A stretch of 64,000 nucleotides of DNA from an uncultured Acetatifactor sp. (GCF_910585425.1 NZ_CAJUCP010000005.1:1-64000); one strand, 5' to 3'; positions 16,818-25,712 are shown, counted from the first letter of the stretch. The notes: generated from the sequence alone by a model not told the origin. Numbers and translations: made by a program.

Positions 16818-17392
16818 TGGAAATTTATCTGGCGAAACTGTTCGGCATTTCCCTGGCGCTGACAATTGTGGTGGAGCTGCCTGTGGCGTTTATTCTGCGG
16901 CTTGGCGTGAAGCGTCTGGGGAAGAGAAGTCTGGGGAAGAAAAAGAAGACGGTATCGACTTCGAATGAAGGGAGGCAAGGCAGGCGAACGGGGGGAATTG
17001 CCGCCGGCACAGACGGGCAAATCAGGTCGGCCCTTCCTGTCAGCGCTGGCGGGGAGATTTGGCCGGTTCTGGGCAGCAGGCGGCATCTGGCCCTTCTGGT
17101 GGTGCTGGTGAACCTGCTGACCAATCCGCCGGCCGTGCTGCTTTGCTGGCTGGGCAGGATGTATCTGCCGCTTTTTCTGACGATTCCTGTTCAGATGCTG
17201 GTGGAGCTGGCGGTGGTAGCGGTGGAGGCCTGGATTTACTGCAGTTTCATGGAGAAGCCTGGCTGGCAGACGGGAAGGCCCGTGCTGCTTTCCGTGACGG
17301 CAAATCTGTGCTCCTGGACGATTGGAATCGTCTGTGGGGGATGGATTGACCTGGCGGTGACCATAGCCCTGCGGCTCAGCCGGGCGTGGTAG
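16817..17392 (+). CDS. Hypothetical membrane protein (191 aa)
   Basis: The start codon overlaps the stop of the MFS-like gene (TGATG). The protein has a hydrophobic N-terminal helix (ISLALTIVVELPVAFILRL), a basic linker with KKKKTVSTS, and three further hydrophobic segments around residues 92-112, 118-140 and 155-185. This four-helix layout gives no recognised family. Close coupling to the transporter and to the secreted protein gene downstream suggests a shared envelope role. It is probably translated only from the operon mRNA. Confidence 0.65.
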   Translation: MEIYLAKLFGISLALTIVVELPVAFILRLGVKRLGKRSLGKKKKTVSTSNEGRQGRRTGGIAAGTDGQIRSALPVSAGGEIWPVLGSRRHLALLVVLVNLLTNPPAVLLCWLGRMYLPLFLTIPVQMLVELAVVAVEAWIYCSFMEKPGWQTGRPVLLSVTANLCSWTIGIVCGGWIDLAVTIALRLSRAW

Positions 17393-17446
17393 GTTAGCGG
17401 CAGAGAGCTGGCGGAAAATGAAAGCGGCTTGCCCGGGTGGCGGGGA

Positions 17447-17600
17447 GCGAAAAATCATAGGCAGAGTATTCCCGTCAAACGGAGCCGGGACGCGCATTCC
17501 GGGCGGCGCAAAAAATCATAGACAGGGGATTTCCGGCAGGCGGAGATGGGATGCGTGTTCCATGCAGTGCGAAAAATCATAGACAGTGGATCCCGGTAAA
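17447..17600. repeat. Three imperfect direct repeats of about 61-63 bp
   Basis: The motif GCGAAAAATCATAG (or GCGCAAAAAATCATAG) recurs at about 17447, 17506 and 17569. Each copy is followed by related sequence containing CAG..G.ATT/ATC CC and CGG-rich stretches. The last copy runs up to the AGGAGGAG ribosome binding site of the next gene. This is duplicated leader DNA and may carry repeated regulatory sites. Confidence 0.75.
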
Positions 17601-17622
17601 ACGGGACGGAACAGGAGGAGTT

Positions 17623-18558
17623 ATGAGGAAAACAGTGGCTTATTGGCTGGCGGCGGTATGTGTTTGGCTGGCATGCTCTTTTTCGGCGGGGGCGGATGTG
17701 ATTGTCGAGCCCATGGATTCCTTTTATGAGGAGCATGCGGAAGAATGCGTCCATGTGGGGAGGGCGTTTACCGCCAACGGACCGGACGGAAAAGTCTACC
17801 TGTACAAGAGCCCGGAGCTGCCGGAGGTGGTGGCCACATGGGAGAACGGCTACAGGGCGTCCATCATGTACACCTATGAGGACAGCCGGGGCATCCTCTG
17901 GGGCGTGTACGACGACTATAGGGGCACGGTAGGCTGGATGCCCATGGAGTACATGGAGCTGATTTATGACAGCATCTCTTTCCAGAAGGAATTCAGCGAA
18001 GAAATCACAGAGCAGGGAGGCGAGCTGGATGCGGATAACCTGGAGGGAACCATCCGGTTCTGGAAATATCCGGGTTCGGAGGAATGTGAAGTCCTGAGCG
18101 TGGATGATACGGAGGATTATCTGCCGGAATACACCGGTGTGTATGTGGACGGAGTCGGGAACCGCTGGGGCCATGTGGGGTACTATTTCGGCCGGAAGGA
18201 TACCTGGATCTGCATCAATGCGCCCAGCGCTGAATTTGAGCAGCTTTATCCGGACGGCGCGCCGCAGATTGGCCAACTGACAGGAGAGGGCGTGGATGCG
18301 GAGACGACAGACCCGGAAGGGCAGAAGGACGAGAAGGGAGACGACACGGAGGCGGCGAATCCGGAGGGGAAACCAGGGAACAGGGGAGAAGAGGCCGCCG
18401 GGAATAGGGATGTACAAAACAGCGCGGACCGTATCGTGCCGAAACCGGATTATAGTATGATGCTGCTGGCGATAGCCCTCGTGGCCCTGGTGACGGTGGC
18501 TACGGCGGTTCTGCTTTTATGTTTGTGGAAAAAGAGGGATAAGCGGGAGGGGAATTGA
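17623..18558 (+). CDS. Secreted SH3-like protein with C-terminal membrane anchor
   Basis: The 311-residue product starts at the ATG behind AGGAGGAG. It has a clear signal peptide (VAYWLAAVCVWLACSFSAGA). Two stretches (about residues 30-110 and 140-210) resemble bacterial SH3/SH3b modules, with VYLYKSPELPEVVATW and YTGVYVDGVGNRWGHVGYY. A low-complexity acidic linker rich in EGQKDEKGDD-type sequence follows, then one C-terminal helix and a KKRDKR stop-transfer tail. It is therefore anchored outside the membrane. It probably binds cell-wall material or another surface protein. It sits 230 bp after the membrane-protein pair and may be part of the same unit. Confidence 0.7.
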   Translation: MRKTVAYWLAAVCVWLACSFSAGADVIVEPMDSFYEEHAEECVHVGRAFTANGPDGKVYLYKSPELPEVVATWENGYRASIMYTYEDSRGILWGVYDDYRGTVGWMPMEYMELIYDSISFQKEFSEEITEQGGELDADNLEGTIRFWKYPGSEECEVLSVDDTEDYLPEYTGVYVDGVGNRWGHVGYYFGRKDTWICINAPSAEFEQLYPDGAPQIGQLTGEGVDAETTDPEGQKDEKGDDTEAANPEGKPGNRGEEAAGNRDVQNSADRIVPKPDYSMMLLAIALVALVTVATAVLLLCLWKKRDKREGN

Positions 18559-18665
18559 TTTTTGCCGGAGAGTTCCTGATGGCTATGGTGAGCCTGGGAT
18601 AGTTGCAGTTTGCACTATCACCGGCATCATGAGCGCAAGTGGGAGTCTTATATGTCCATAATAAT

Positions 18666-18705
18666 AAAAAAGTTCGCCTTACTGACATGTAAGGCGAACT
18701 TTTTT
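18666..18705. terminator. Strong bidirectional hairpin terminator
   Basis: A perfect 17-bp stem (arms 18666-18682 and 18689-18705) with a 6-base loop is flanked by A- and T-tracts, so it can stop transcription in both directions. The stem core AAGTTCGCCTTAC recurs in a second hairpin at 18905-18937, just before the AbiEi-like gene, so it may also be a protein-binding site. Confidence 0.85.
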
Positions 18706-18744
18706 ATTACTTCTAACATTTTATACCCAATGGGGTGTGAGTGC

Positions 18745-18937
18745 AAGTCTAAATTTATTTTTGTCTATATTTGCTGATTTCGTTTATATTTCCCATAGTT
18801 TTTTGTACATTTTGTAGAGGGATTTTGTCTATATTGCCTTATTTGACATCTGGCTGTGAGTTTTGTACCGTTTTGCGAAGGAAGGCACCGGGGGTGAAAA
18901 GGGGCGAAAAAGTTCGCCTTACATGTCAGTTAGGCGA
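18745..18937 (+). promoter_or_regulatory. Duplicated promoter region and second hairpin before the AbiEi-like gene
   Basis: TTTTGTCTATAT and a following TTTTGTAC..TTTTG block occur twice, about 65 bp apart, which indicates a direct duplication. The second copy contains TTGACA (18843-18848), 17 bases and TACCGT (18866-18871), a usable promoter toward the AbiEi-like gene. Immediately after lies GTTCGCCTTA...TTAGGCGAAC (18909-18936), an inverted repeat related to the terminator stem at 18666. Known AbiEi antitoxins bind inverted repeats at their own promoter, so these may be operators; this is inference. Confidence 0.5.
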
Positions 18938-19021
18938 ACAATTTGAAGGCTGGCAGATGAAGCGAGAGATTCGGCTTGATGGTTTAGTTGTCCGATAAGG
19001 GAACAGGCTACAGGGACGGAT

Positions 19022-19807
19022 ATGAGGTGGGAAGTGTCAGAGATGAGCAAGAAGTATGATGGGGAGCAAAAACAGCTTTTTATTGTCGAGTATTATGACA
19101 GGATGCGAGAATTGGGATGCTTTACCTTACAGGATGTCACTGAGATGGTGGGGGAGCGGTCAGCCGTGACTTATCTGGTGAATGATTATCAGAGAAAGGG
19201 TTACATCGACAGAATCCACCGGAATCTGTATACAGTGATGGATACGGAAACGGAGGAGCCGGTGCTGACAAGGTATCAGATTGGAAGCAGACTGTTTTCG
19301 GATGGATATGTGGCCTTGCGCAGTGCTTTCGAAGTGTGGGGATATGCGCCTGGCGTGAGGAACGAGGTCTTTGTGGCGACAGAGACAAGGTTCACAGATT
19401 TTCGATACAATGGAGTTTTCTACCGCAGGGTACATCCTAAGCCGAAGGCTGATACAGTAGGGGTAGGTGGAAGCCTAGTGACCAGTCTGGAGCAGACAGT
19501 GGTGGACAGCCTTTACAACTTCGAGGGGGAGGCGGGACTGGAGGATGTGGTGGAATGCATTATGCGCCTGCCTGGACTGGATGAGGACAAACTGTTGGAA
19601 TGTCTTGAGCGGTATGGGAACGGATATCTGTACCAGAAGTGTGGCTATGTGCTGGAGCAACTCCAAGAGTATGTGAAGCTGCCAAGTTCGTTTTACAGGG
19701 AGTGCAGGGAACACTGCGCCAGTACGGTGCGGTATATGGTGAAAGGTGCGGACGGTTTAGTTTATCACAAGGGGTGGGGAATTTATGCGCCGTATCTCAA
19801 GGATTGA
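19022..19807 (+). CDS. AbiEi-type antitoxin/transcriptional regulator, without adjacent toxin
   Basis: The 261-residue protein has an N-terminal winged-helix region (FTLQDVTEMVG...YLVNDYQRKGYIDRIHRNLYTV) and then the AbiEi/COG5340 body with VALRSAFEVWGYA, FYRRV and SLEQTVVDSLYN. AbiEi proteins are type IV antitoxins that repress their operon, normally followed by the nucleotidyltransferase toxin AbiEii. Here the next gene, 39 bp on, is a glycosyltransferase and no AbiEii is present. It may act as a regulator of the polysaccharide locus. An alternative start is the ATG at 19043. Its base composition is intermediate between the backbone and the island. Confidence 0.75.
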   Translation: MRWEVSEMSKKYDGEQKQLFIVEYYDRMRELGCFTLQDVTEMVGERSAVTYLVNDYQRKGYIDRIHRNLYTVMDTETEEPVLTRYQIGSRLFSDGYVALRSAFEVWGYAPGVRNEVFVATETRFTDFRYNGVFYRRVHPKPKADTVGVGGSLVTSLEQTVVDSLYNFEGEAGLEDVVECIMRLPGLDEDKLLECLERYGNGYLYQKCGYVLEQLQEYVKLPSSFYRECREHCASTVRYMVKGADGLVYHKGWGIYAPYLKD

Positions 19808-19846
19808 AAGGTCAGGATATTGGGTTCTTGAAGGAGAGATAGGGAC

Positions 19847-20968
19847 ATGAAACGAGTCTTGCATGTATCGAAGTATTATTATCCGTTTCGTGGGGGCACG
19901 GAGCAAATCGCTCAGAACTGTGTGAACTCGTTTGTGGGTAAGTATGAGCAGAAGGTTATTTGCTTTAATGATAATGATGAAGATAAGACTGATGCGGTTG
20001 ATGGCATTGAAGTAATCCGTTGTGGCGTATTTAAAACAGTTGCTTCACAGGGATTGTCGAGGAGTATAGGGAAGAAATTAAAGGAGACAATCGATGCGTT
20101 TGTCCCTGATATCATCATTTTCCATTATCCGAATCCTTTTGTGGCTCGTTATCTTCTGAAATACATACCAAAATTCTGCAAATTTGCTATTTACTGGCAT
20201 CTTGATATCGTAAAGCAGAAATTTTTGAAACAGTTTTTTATTGGGCAGAACAGGAGGTTAGTGGAGCGAGCTGATGTTCTAATTGCCACGAGTCCTCCAT
20301 ATGTCGAGGGAAGCCCGTGGCTGAGAAATGTCAAAGAGAAGTGTAGGGTTGTTCCGAACTGTATTAATGTAGAACGGTTGCAAGAATCTCCAGAAGTTGA
20401 AAAGAAGGCGGCAGAAATTCGAGCAATAAATAAGAACAAGATTATCTGTCTCGCAGTAGGCCGTCATACAGAGTATAAGGGCTTTAAGTATCTGATTCAA
20501 GCGGCTCATTTGTTAGATGATAGGTTTCAAATTTATATTACTGGTAAAGGTGAAGAAACGGAGAATCTTAAAGCAGAGGCAGGGAATGATAAGAAGATTC
20601 ATTTCTTGGGGTTAGTAGATGATGTGGTATTGAAAGGGTATCTTACAGCAATGGATATCTTTTGTTTTCCATCTATTACGAAGAATGAAGCGTTTGGGTT
20701 GGCTTTAGCGGAGGGTATGTACTATGGGAAACCGGCTGTGACATTCACAATTCCGGGGTCTGGAGTTAATTATGTTAGTTTGGACGGGAAGACTGGTCTT
20801 GAAGTAGAGAACCGGAATGTGGAGAAGTATGCTGATGCATTGAAGAAATTGGCGAGTGACAAGGATATGAGAATTCGAATGGGAGCAGTCGGTAAGAAGC
20901 GCGTTGAGGAGAACTTTTTAAATACACAATTTAAGGGAAATATTTTGAAGGTTATCAATGAGTTGTGA
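19847..20968 (+). CDS. Glycosyltransferase family 4 protein
   Basis: The 373-residue protein has a GT-B layout: an N-terminal half beginning VLHVSKYYYPFRGGTE and a C-terminal donor-binding half with AVGRHTEYKGFKYLIQA and the E-x7-E motif in NEAFGLALAEGMYYGKP. GT4 enzymes transfer a sugar from an NDP-sugar to a lipid-linked acceptor on the inner membrane face. AGGGA precedes the ATG. It is the first sugar gene of the AT-rich polysaccharide island and follows the AbiEi-like regulator by 39 bp, so the two are probably co-transcribed. The sugar specificity is unknown. Confidence 0.9.
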   Translation: MKRVLHVSKYYYPFRGGTEQIAQNCVNSFVGKYEQKVICFNDNDEDKTDAVDGIEVIRCGVFKTVASQGLSRSIGKKLKETIDAFVPDIIIFHYPNPFVARYLLKYIPKFCKFAIYWHLDIVKQKFLKQFFIGQNRRLVERADVLIATSPPYVEGSPWLRNVKEKCRVVPNCINVERLQESPEVEKKAAEIRAINKNKIICLAVGRHTEYKGFKYLIQAAHLLDDRFQIYITGKGEETENLKAEAGNDKKIHFLGLVDDVVLKGYLTAMDIFCFPSITKNEAFGLALAEGMYYGKPAVTFTIPGSGVNYVSLDGKTGLEVENRNVEKYADALKKLASDKDMRIRMGAVGKKRVEENFLNTQFKGNILKVINEL

Positions 20969-21104
20969 TATCCATATCTATTTGGTGCTATTGCGAACTG
21001 TGAAGATTATAAATGGCTATTTCCCTGAAGAGTTTGAGGAAAACAAATGGTTCAATTACAAGGGATGTGCACATAAGCTGTTGCTTGTAAACAAGGATAG
21101 ATAA
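20958..21104 (+). pseudogene. Short ORF or remnant between two glycosyltransferase genes
   Basis: A 48-residue frame starts inside the end of the preceding gene and contains NGYFPEEFEENKWFNYKG and ends LLLVNKDR. It reads like the C-terminal end of a larger protein, but no family is recognised. There is no ribosome binding site. It probably marks a gene lost during rearrangement of the sugar cluster. Confidence 0.3.
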
Positions 21105-21109
21105 ATTGT

Positions 21110-22330
21110 ATGAATAATTGCAATAAAACAAAGCATATAAAGAACGACAATTTTGAGAACAATAATGAATATATTGCTGACCAAACTTCACCAATGAGAG
21201 TTCTTCATTATATTAAGCATCTGGAAACAGGTGGAGGAGAAAGCCTCGTATTCAACATTTATAAGCATATTGATAGGAAAAAGATTCAGTTTGATTTTGC
21301 TGTTAATACAAAGAAAAAAGAACGCTTGGATGAGCAAATTATGGAAAGGGGTGGAGGTATATATTCTATTATTAACTCAGAACCTAAAATCATTTTTTTT
21401 AAATTGATAGCAACATCAGCAGGACTAAGAAAACTGTTAGCTAGTCAGCACTACGATATTATACATATACATTGTTCAAATGGTCAGGGACTGTACTATT
21501 CAAATTTAGCAAGACAATACGGGGTAAAAAATGTTATTTGTCACATACATAATACGAGTGTTGTTGGAAAATTTGAGAAGATAAAGACAATTGTACACAA
21601 GTATTTTAGAAATAAATATATGAGTGCGCCAACAGAATACATGGCATGTTCAATGTCTGCTGCAAAGTGGCTTTATGATGAGGAAGTTATTAATGGAAAA
21701 TATTTCAAAATTCTGAAGAACGGAATAGATGTAGACAAGTTTAGGTTTTCTGAGGCTGATAGGGATTTGATTAGAGATAGGATTGGGTTCCAAAACAAAA
21801 AAATACTTTGCACAATTGGCAGGTGTGTAAAGGAGAAAAATCAAATATTTGTGTTAAAGATGCTTGAAATTCTAATCAAGATTGATCAGGATTTCAGATT
21901 AATACTTATTGGCCAGGGTGAGCTAGAAGATAAGCTACAAAATTATGCTAAATCAAAAGAAATAGATAAATATATAGCATTTATTAAGAGCACAGATGAA
22001 GTAGAAAAATACCTTAGTGCAAGTGATTTTTTCATATTATCATCGTCATCAGAAGGTTTAGGTATTGTTGCTATTGAGGCTCAGGCGAATGGACTACGGA
22101 CAATAGTATCTGATAATGTTCCGAGAGACGTTCTTATTACCCCATATAGTTATCAATTGAAACTAGCTGATGGCGAGCAAAAATGGTCATCAGAGATTCT
22201 CGGCATGATAGGGGAAAAATCAGTTGATATTGATAGGTATGAGGCAGGGAAATATGTAAAAAGAGCTGGATATGAGATTGCTGAAGTCTCATCTGAGCTG
22301 GAAAGGCATTACCTTCGCTTGGAACATTAG
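21110..22330 (+). CDS. Glycosyltransferase family 4 protein
   Basis: The 406-residue GT-B enzyme begins, after a polar extension of about 28 residues, with MRVLHYIKHLETGGGESLVFNIY, the typical EPS-cluster GT4 start. The donor half shows IGRCVKEKNQIFVLKML and SSSSEGLGIVAIEAQANG, the E-x7-E region. It resembles capsular transferases annotated as EpsF-like. AAGGAT lies 10 bases before the ATG at 21110; a shorter form from 21194 lacks a ribosome binding site. It is strongly AT-rich like its neighbours. The linkage formed is unknown. Confidence 0.88.
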   Translation: MNNCNKTKHIKNDNFENNNEYIADQTSPMRVLHYIKHLETGGGESLVFNIYKHIDRKKIQFDFAVNTKKKERLDEQIMERGGGIYSIINSEPKIIFFKLIATSAGLRKLLASQHYDIIHIHCSNGQGLYYSNLARQYGVKNVICHIHNTSVVGKFEKIKTIVHKYFRNKYMSAPTEYMACSMSAAKWLYDEEVINGKYFKILKNGIDVDKFRFSEADRDLIRDRIGFQNKKILCTIGRCVKEKNQIFVLKMLEILIKIDQDFRLILIGQGELEDKLQNYAKSKEIDKYIAFIKSTDEVEKYLSASDFFILSSSSEGLGIVAIEAQANGLRTIVSDNVPRDVLITPYSYQLKLADGEQKWSSEILGMIGEKSVDIDRYEAGKYVKRAGYEIAEVSSELERHYLRLEH

Positions 22331-22348
22331 TAAATTGGAGAATATGTT

Positions 22349-23533
22349 ATGCAACATCATAAGACGATTTATGTAGATGTAAGGAAATCTTTTTCTTTTA
22401 CTGAATCCGGAAAATATAATGGTGGGAATAACTACACACGAAGATTGGTTCAGGAATTGTTGAAAAGAGAAAATTCTGGTGAGGAACTGCAAGTAAAACT
22501 AATTTGTTGTGAGAAGTCAAGAGATGTTATTAGTAGCTTGTTCCTCACAAAAATCGGTAATATCATAAGTTTGAATGGAATCCATGAATTAAAAATAAAC
22601 GCTGAAGATATATATTTCTGTCCACACATTAATGATTCATTGAAATATGCAAAAGAACTAGAAACATTTCGAAGGAATAATCCTCAAACTAGAATATGTT
22701 TAACTATTCATGACCGTAGGCATAAGGAAATGGGCTATGATAAATATGATGGGGTGCTCAAAGAAGGAGTTAAAGCGAATCCTATTTTGCTTGCATTAGG
22801 AAGGAATATTCATTCATTAGAGATAGAATTAGCTTTAAAGCGGATTGTGGCTTGCGCGGATTCGATATTTACAGTATCGAATTATTCAATGCAAAGTCTA
22901 AATAGAATCAGAGGAGTAAGAGATATAAAGTATTATATTCAATCTGTTGCATTTCCGGACAACGATTATAGCGAACATACGGTTAAAATGAAATATATAC
23001 TATTTGTCAGCGCTGGGCGACCTGAAAAAAACTTTATTAGAGCATTAAAAGCATTTGAAATGTATGTAAAAGAAAAAAATGATAGAAAATTAAAAATGAT
23101 TGCAACAGGTATAAATGATTGTCAAGCTTCAGCAATAGTTAGACATAGAATAGTTGATGATAGTATTCTTCATGCCCAAGTTGAATTAAAAGGATATGTA
23201 ACAGATGAGGAATTGGATTATTTATATAGAAACTGTTATTTTTTGTTATTCCCATCTCATAACGAAGGATTTGGTCTTCCTGTGCTTGAGGCTCTGATGA
23301 GGGGAAAGCCTACGGTTGCTTCTAATAAAAGTTCGATACCAGAGATTGCAGGTTCCGCGGCTGTATATGTTAACCCAAAATCTGTAGAATCTATATATAT
23401 GGGCATTATGCAGATGATTGAACGATATCAGAAGATGTGCATATATGCAGAAAAAAGAAGAGAAATAGTAGTCGAGATGGTGAAATTGGATAATACTATT
23501 ATGATTGATGATTTACTTTTGGAGACAAAATAA
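22349..23533 (+). CDS. Glycosyltransferase family 4 protein
   Basis: The 394-residue protein has ILFVSAGRPEKNFIRALKAF and LFPSHNEGFGLPVLEALMRGKPTVASN, the donor-binding and E-x7-E motifs of GT4. The N-terminal half holds LTIHDRRHKEMGYD. TTGGAG precedes the ATG. It ends two bases before the EpsG-like gene, so translation is closely linked. It adds one sugar of the repeat unit; which one is not predictable. Confidence 0.87.
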   Translation: MQHHKTIYVDVRKSFSFTESGKYNGGNNYTRRLVQELLKRENSGEELQVKLICCEKSRDVISSLFLTKIGNIISLNGIHELKINAEDIYFCPHINDSLKYAKELETFRRNNPQTRICLTIHDRRHKEMGYDKYDGVLKEGVKANPILLALGRNIHSLEIELALKRIVACADSIFTVSNYSMQSLNRIRGVRDIKYYIQSVAFPDNDYSEHTVKMKYILFVSAGRPEKNFIRALKAFEMYVKEKNDRKLKMIATGINDCQASAIVRHRIVDDSILHAQVELKGYVTDEELDYLYRNCYFLLFPSHNEGFGLPVLEALMRGKPTVASNKSSIPEIAGSAAVYVNPKSVESIYMGIMQMIERYQKMCIYAEKRREIVVEMVKLDNTIMIDDLLLETK

Positions 23534-23534
23534 T

Positions 23535-24734
23535 ATGAATTTGTTCTTGTCTGGATTGCTTTATTTAACCGTTATATTTGTATCCGTCTTTTTTGTTTAT
23601 ATAAGTGAGAGAAAGGGAAAGTCATGTGGAAAGACTTCTGTTTATTCGACTAATAGGAATATAACAGCTGTAAACAGAAATAAACATGGTTCTATAAAGA
23701 ACATAATACCACTTGTTATTGCAGTAATACTGCCGTCAATATTAGCTGGTTTACGCTCAGACGAAATTGGGACCGATGTATTAGTTTATGGAAAACTAAT
23801 GATGCAGGAGGCAGATAGGGTATCATCTTTTGCAGAATTAAACAGAATCGATACTACATATACTGAATATGGTTATAGATTTTTTGCATATTTGATTTCT
23901 AGGATATTTAATGGAACGGGATGGCTTTTATTTTATACAGAGATTTTGATTCTTGGATGTGTGATTTATACCTTATATGCCTTTAAAGATGATATTTCGA
24001 TGTGGAAAGGATATGCCTATTATATGTTTTGCCAATATCATGTTTCATTGAACTTGATGCGGCAATCCATGGCTATTGCAATTCTTTTAGTTTCTTTTTG
24101 TTATTTAAGAAGAAATAAATATTTAAAATTTTTAGTTAGTTCTTTGATAGCCACAACTATTCATTCTTTTTCATTAATAATTGCAATCTTGATGTTGATA
24201 ATTTGGTTGGTGAAAGATTCAATCAAAACACGGCATCGAAAAAAACTCTTTATTACTTTTAGCATTGGCTTAGTGGTATTTTGGCAATATATTGTTATAT
24301 TTTTATCGAGAATTCTAACGGGACCGTTGTATAGGTATGCCCGATATTTGGTGGACAATAATAGCTCATTCGTACCTTTACATGCTGTATTAACATCACC
24401 ATCGTTTTTGATTAATTTGTTCTTTTTTATTACTGCCTATATTACAATGAATAATCAAAAAAATGACAGTAAAGATTATGACAATGTTTTATTTTTTTAT
24501 TCTGTGTTAGGAATAGTAGGTACATTCTTGCAGGTATATCTAACAATAATGTATAGATTGGGAATATATTTTATCGCTTTTAATAATATTTATTTGCCTA
24601 GGGTATTAGAAATGCGGTCTCGATTAAGCAAAAAGAATCGGTCGATAATTTATGTATTATTATTTTTCTTATACTGGTTGGCAGACTGCATGTTAAGCGG
24701 ACATTCATCTACAGCAATTTATTTGTTTCGATGA
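23535..24734 (+). CDS. EpsG/Wzy-like polysaccharide polymerase
   Basis: The 399-residue membrane protein has about ten hydrophobic helices. Its loop reads PSILAGLRSDEIGTDVLVYG, the R-x-x-x-x-G-T-D signature of EpsG family polymerases, and it continues with YGYRFFAYLISRI and LNLMRQSMAIAILL. EpsG/Wzy proteins join lipid-linked repeat units outside the membrane. The ATG at 23535 is chosen because it lies two bases after the previous stop; an upstream in-frame ATG overlaps that gene. It is the only polymerase in the locus and pairs with the flippase at 31056. Confidence 0.85.
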   Translation: MNLFLSGLLYLTVIFVSVFFVYISERKGKSCGKTSVYSTNRNITAVNRNKHGSIKNIIPLVIAVILPSILAGLRSDEIGTDVLVYGKLMMQEADRVSSFAELNRIDTTYTEYGYRFFAYLISRIFNGTGWLLFYTEILILGCVIYTLYAFKDDISMWKGYAYYMFCQYHVSLNLMRQSMAIAILLVSFCYLRRNKYLKFLVSSLIATTIHSFSLIIAILMLIIWLVKDSIKTRHRKKLFITFSIGLVVFWQYIVIFLSRILTGPLYRYARYLVDNNSSFVPLHAVLTSPSFLINLFFFITAYITMNNQKNDSKDYDNVLFFYSVLGIVGTFLQVYLTIMYRLGIYFIAFNNIYLPRVLEMRSRLSKKNRSIIYVLLFFLYWLADCMLSGHSSTAIYLFR

Positions 24735-24762
24735 CATTTGATTATCAGAGATAATCAAATGT
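24734..24762. other. 12-bp hairpin between the EpsG-like and GT2 genes
   Basis: ACATTTGATTAT (24734-24745) pairs perfectly with 24751-24762 around a 5-base loop. The hairpin begins at the stop codon of the polymerase gene and ends directly at the AGGAGGT ribosome binding site of the GT2 gene. No T-tract follows, so it is more likely an mRNA processing or translation-tuning element than a terminator. Confidence 0.6.
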
Positions 24763-24775
24763 AGGAGGTAAGCTA

Positions 24776-25699
24776 ATGATATCAGTAGTAATGCCAACAT
24801 ATAAAACAGAATGGGAAACTGTGGAGAAAGCAATAGGAAGTGTTGTTAAACAATCCTTCCAGGATTGGGAATTGGTTTTGGTCGATGATAATCCTCAAGA
24901 TTCTCCACTAAAGTTAAAAATAGTATCAGAGATTAAAAAATATGATAGCAAAAAAATTCATTTGTTGGTTAATGATACAAATCGGGGTGCAAATTATTCT
25001 AGAAATAGAGGAATTGAGGCATCGATTGGGGAGTATATAGCCTTTTTGGATTCTGACGATGAATGGGATGAGTACTACTTGAAATTGATTGAAGAGGCAA
25101 TAGGGCAATATAATCCAGATATCATTTCAAGCAAATATCGTTATGTTACAATTGATGGGGAATTCTTATCATCAGAACAAAAAAATTATGAGGGTAATAT
25201 GTATCGTGATTTGATATATGAAGACTGTATTGGACCAACAAGTGCAGTTGTAATAAGAAAAGACATGGCAATGAAAGTGGGATTGTTTGATGAGAATCTG
25301 CCTGCAAGACAAGATTACGATATGTGGATTAGAATGTCAAAGATTGGAGCAATTACGCATTATAATAGGATACCTTCATTGAGCATATACCGAATTGGAG
25401 GAGATACCATAAGTACTAGAGGACTTATTGCCGTAGAGGGAACAGAGAAAGTACTGAAAAAAATATTAAGAGATTCTATTACCATAGGAGAGGAAAGCAG
25501 AATAAGATATTCGCATTATTATAGATGTGGGAAGACAGCAGCAGACAGAGGTAGATTTGATGTGGCAACTGAATATTTTTCTAAAGCCTTAAAAAACAAA
25601 TTTACATTAAAATGCCTACTTTTGTTCTTAGTGGTGCATAAGGATTTTATTTATAAAAAGATAATGAGGATACATCAGAAAAAGCAGATAATCCAGTAA
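24776..25699 (+). CDS. Glycosyltransferase family 2 protein
   Basis: The 307-residue GT-A enzyme starts MISVVMPTYKTEWETVEKAI. It has LVLVDDNPQD, NRGANYSRNRGIE and the metal-binding AFLDSDDEWD (DxDD) at about residues 90-100. The later PARQDYDMWIRMSKIG carries the catalytic-base region. GT2 enzymes use NDP-sugars with inversion. AGGAGGT lies at ideal spacing. It sits in the middle of the polysaccharide operon; the acceptor is unknown. Confidence 0.92.
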   Translation: MISVVMPTYKTEWETVEKAIGSVVKQSFQDWELVLVDDNPQDSPLKLKIVSEIKKYDSKKIHLLVNDTNRGANYSRNRGIEASIGEYIAFLDSDDEWDEYYLKLIEEAIGQYNPDIISSKYRYVTIDGEFLSSEQKNYEGNMYRDLIYEDCIGPTSAVVIRKDMAMKVGLFDENLPARQDYDMWIRMSKIGAITHYNRIPSLSIYRIGGDTISTRGLIAVEGTEKVLKKILRDSITIGEESRIRYSHYYRCGKTAADRGRFDVATEYFSKALKNKFTLKCLLLFLVVHKDFIYKKIMRIHQKKQIIQ

Positions 25700-25712
25700 T
25701 AGGAGAACAGTT

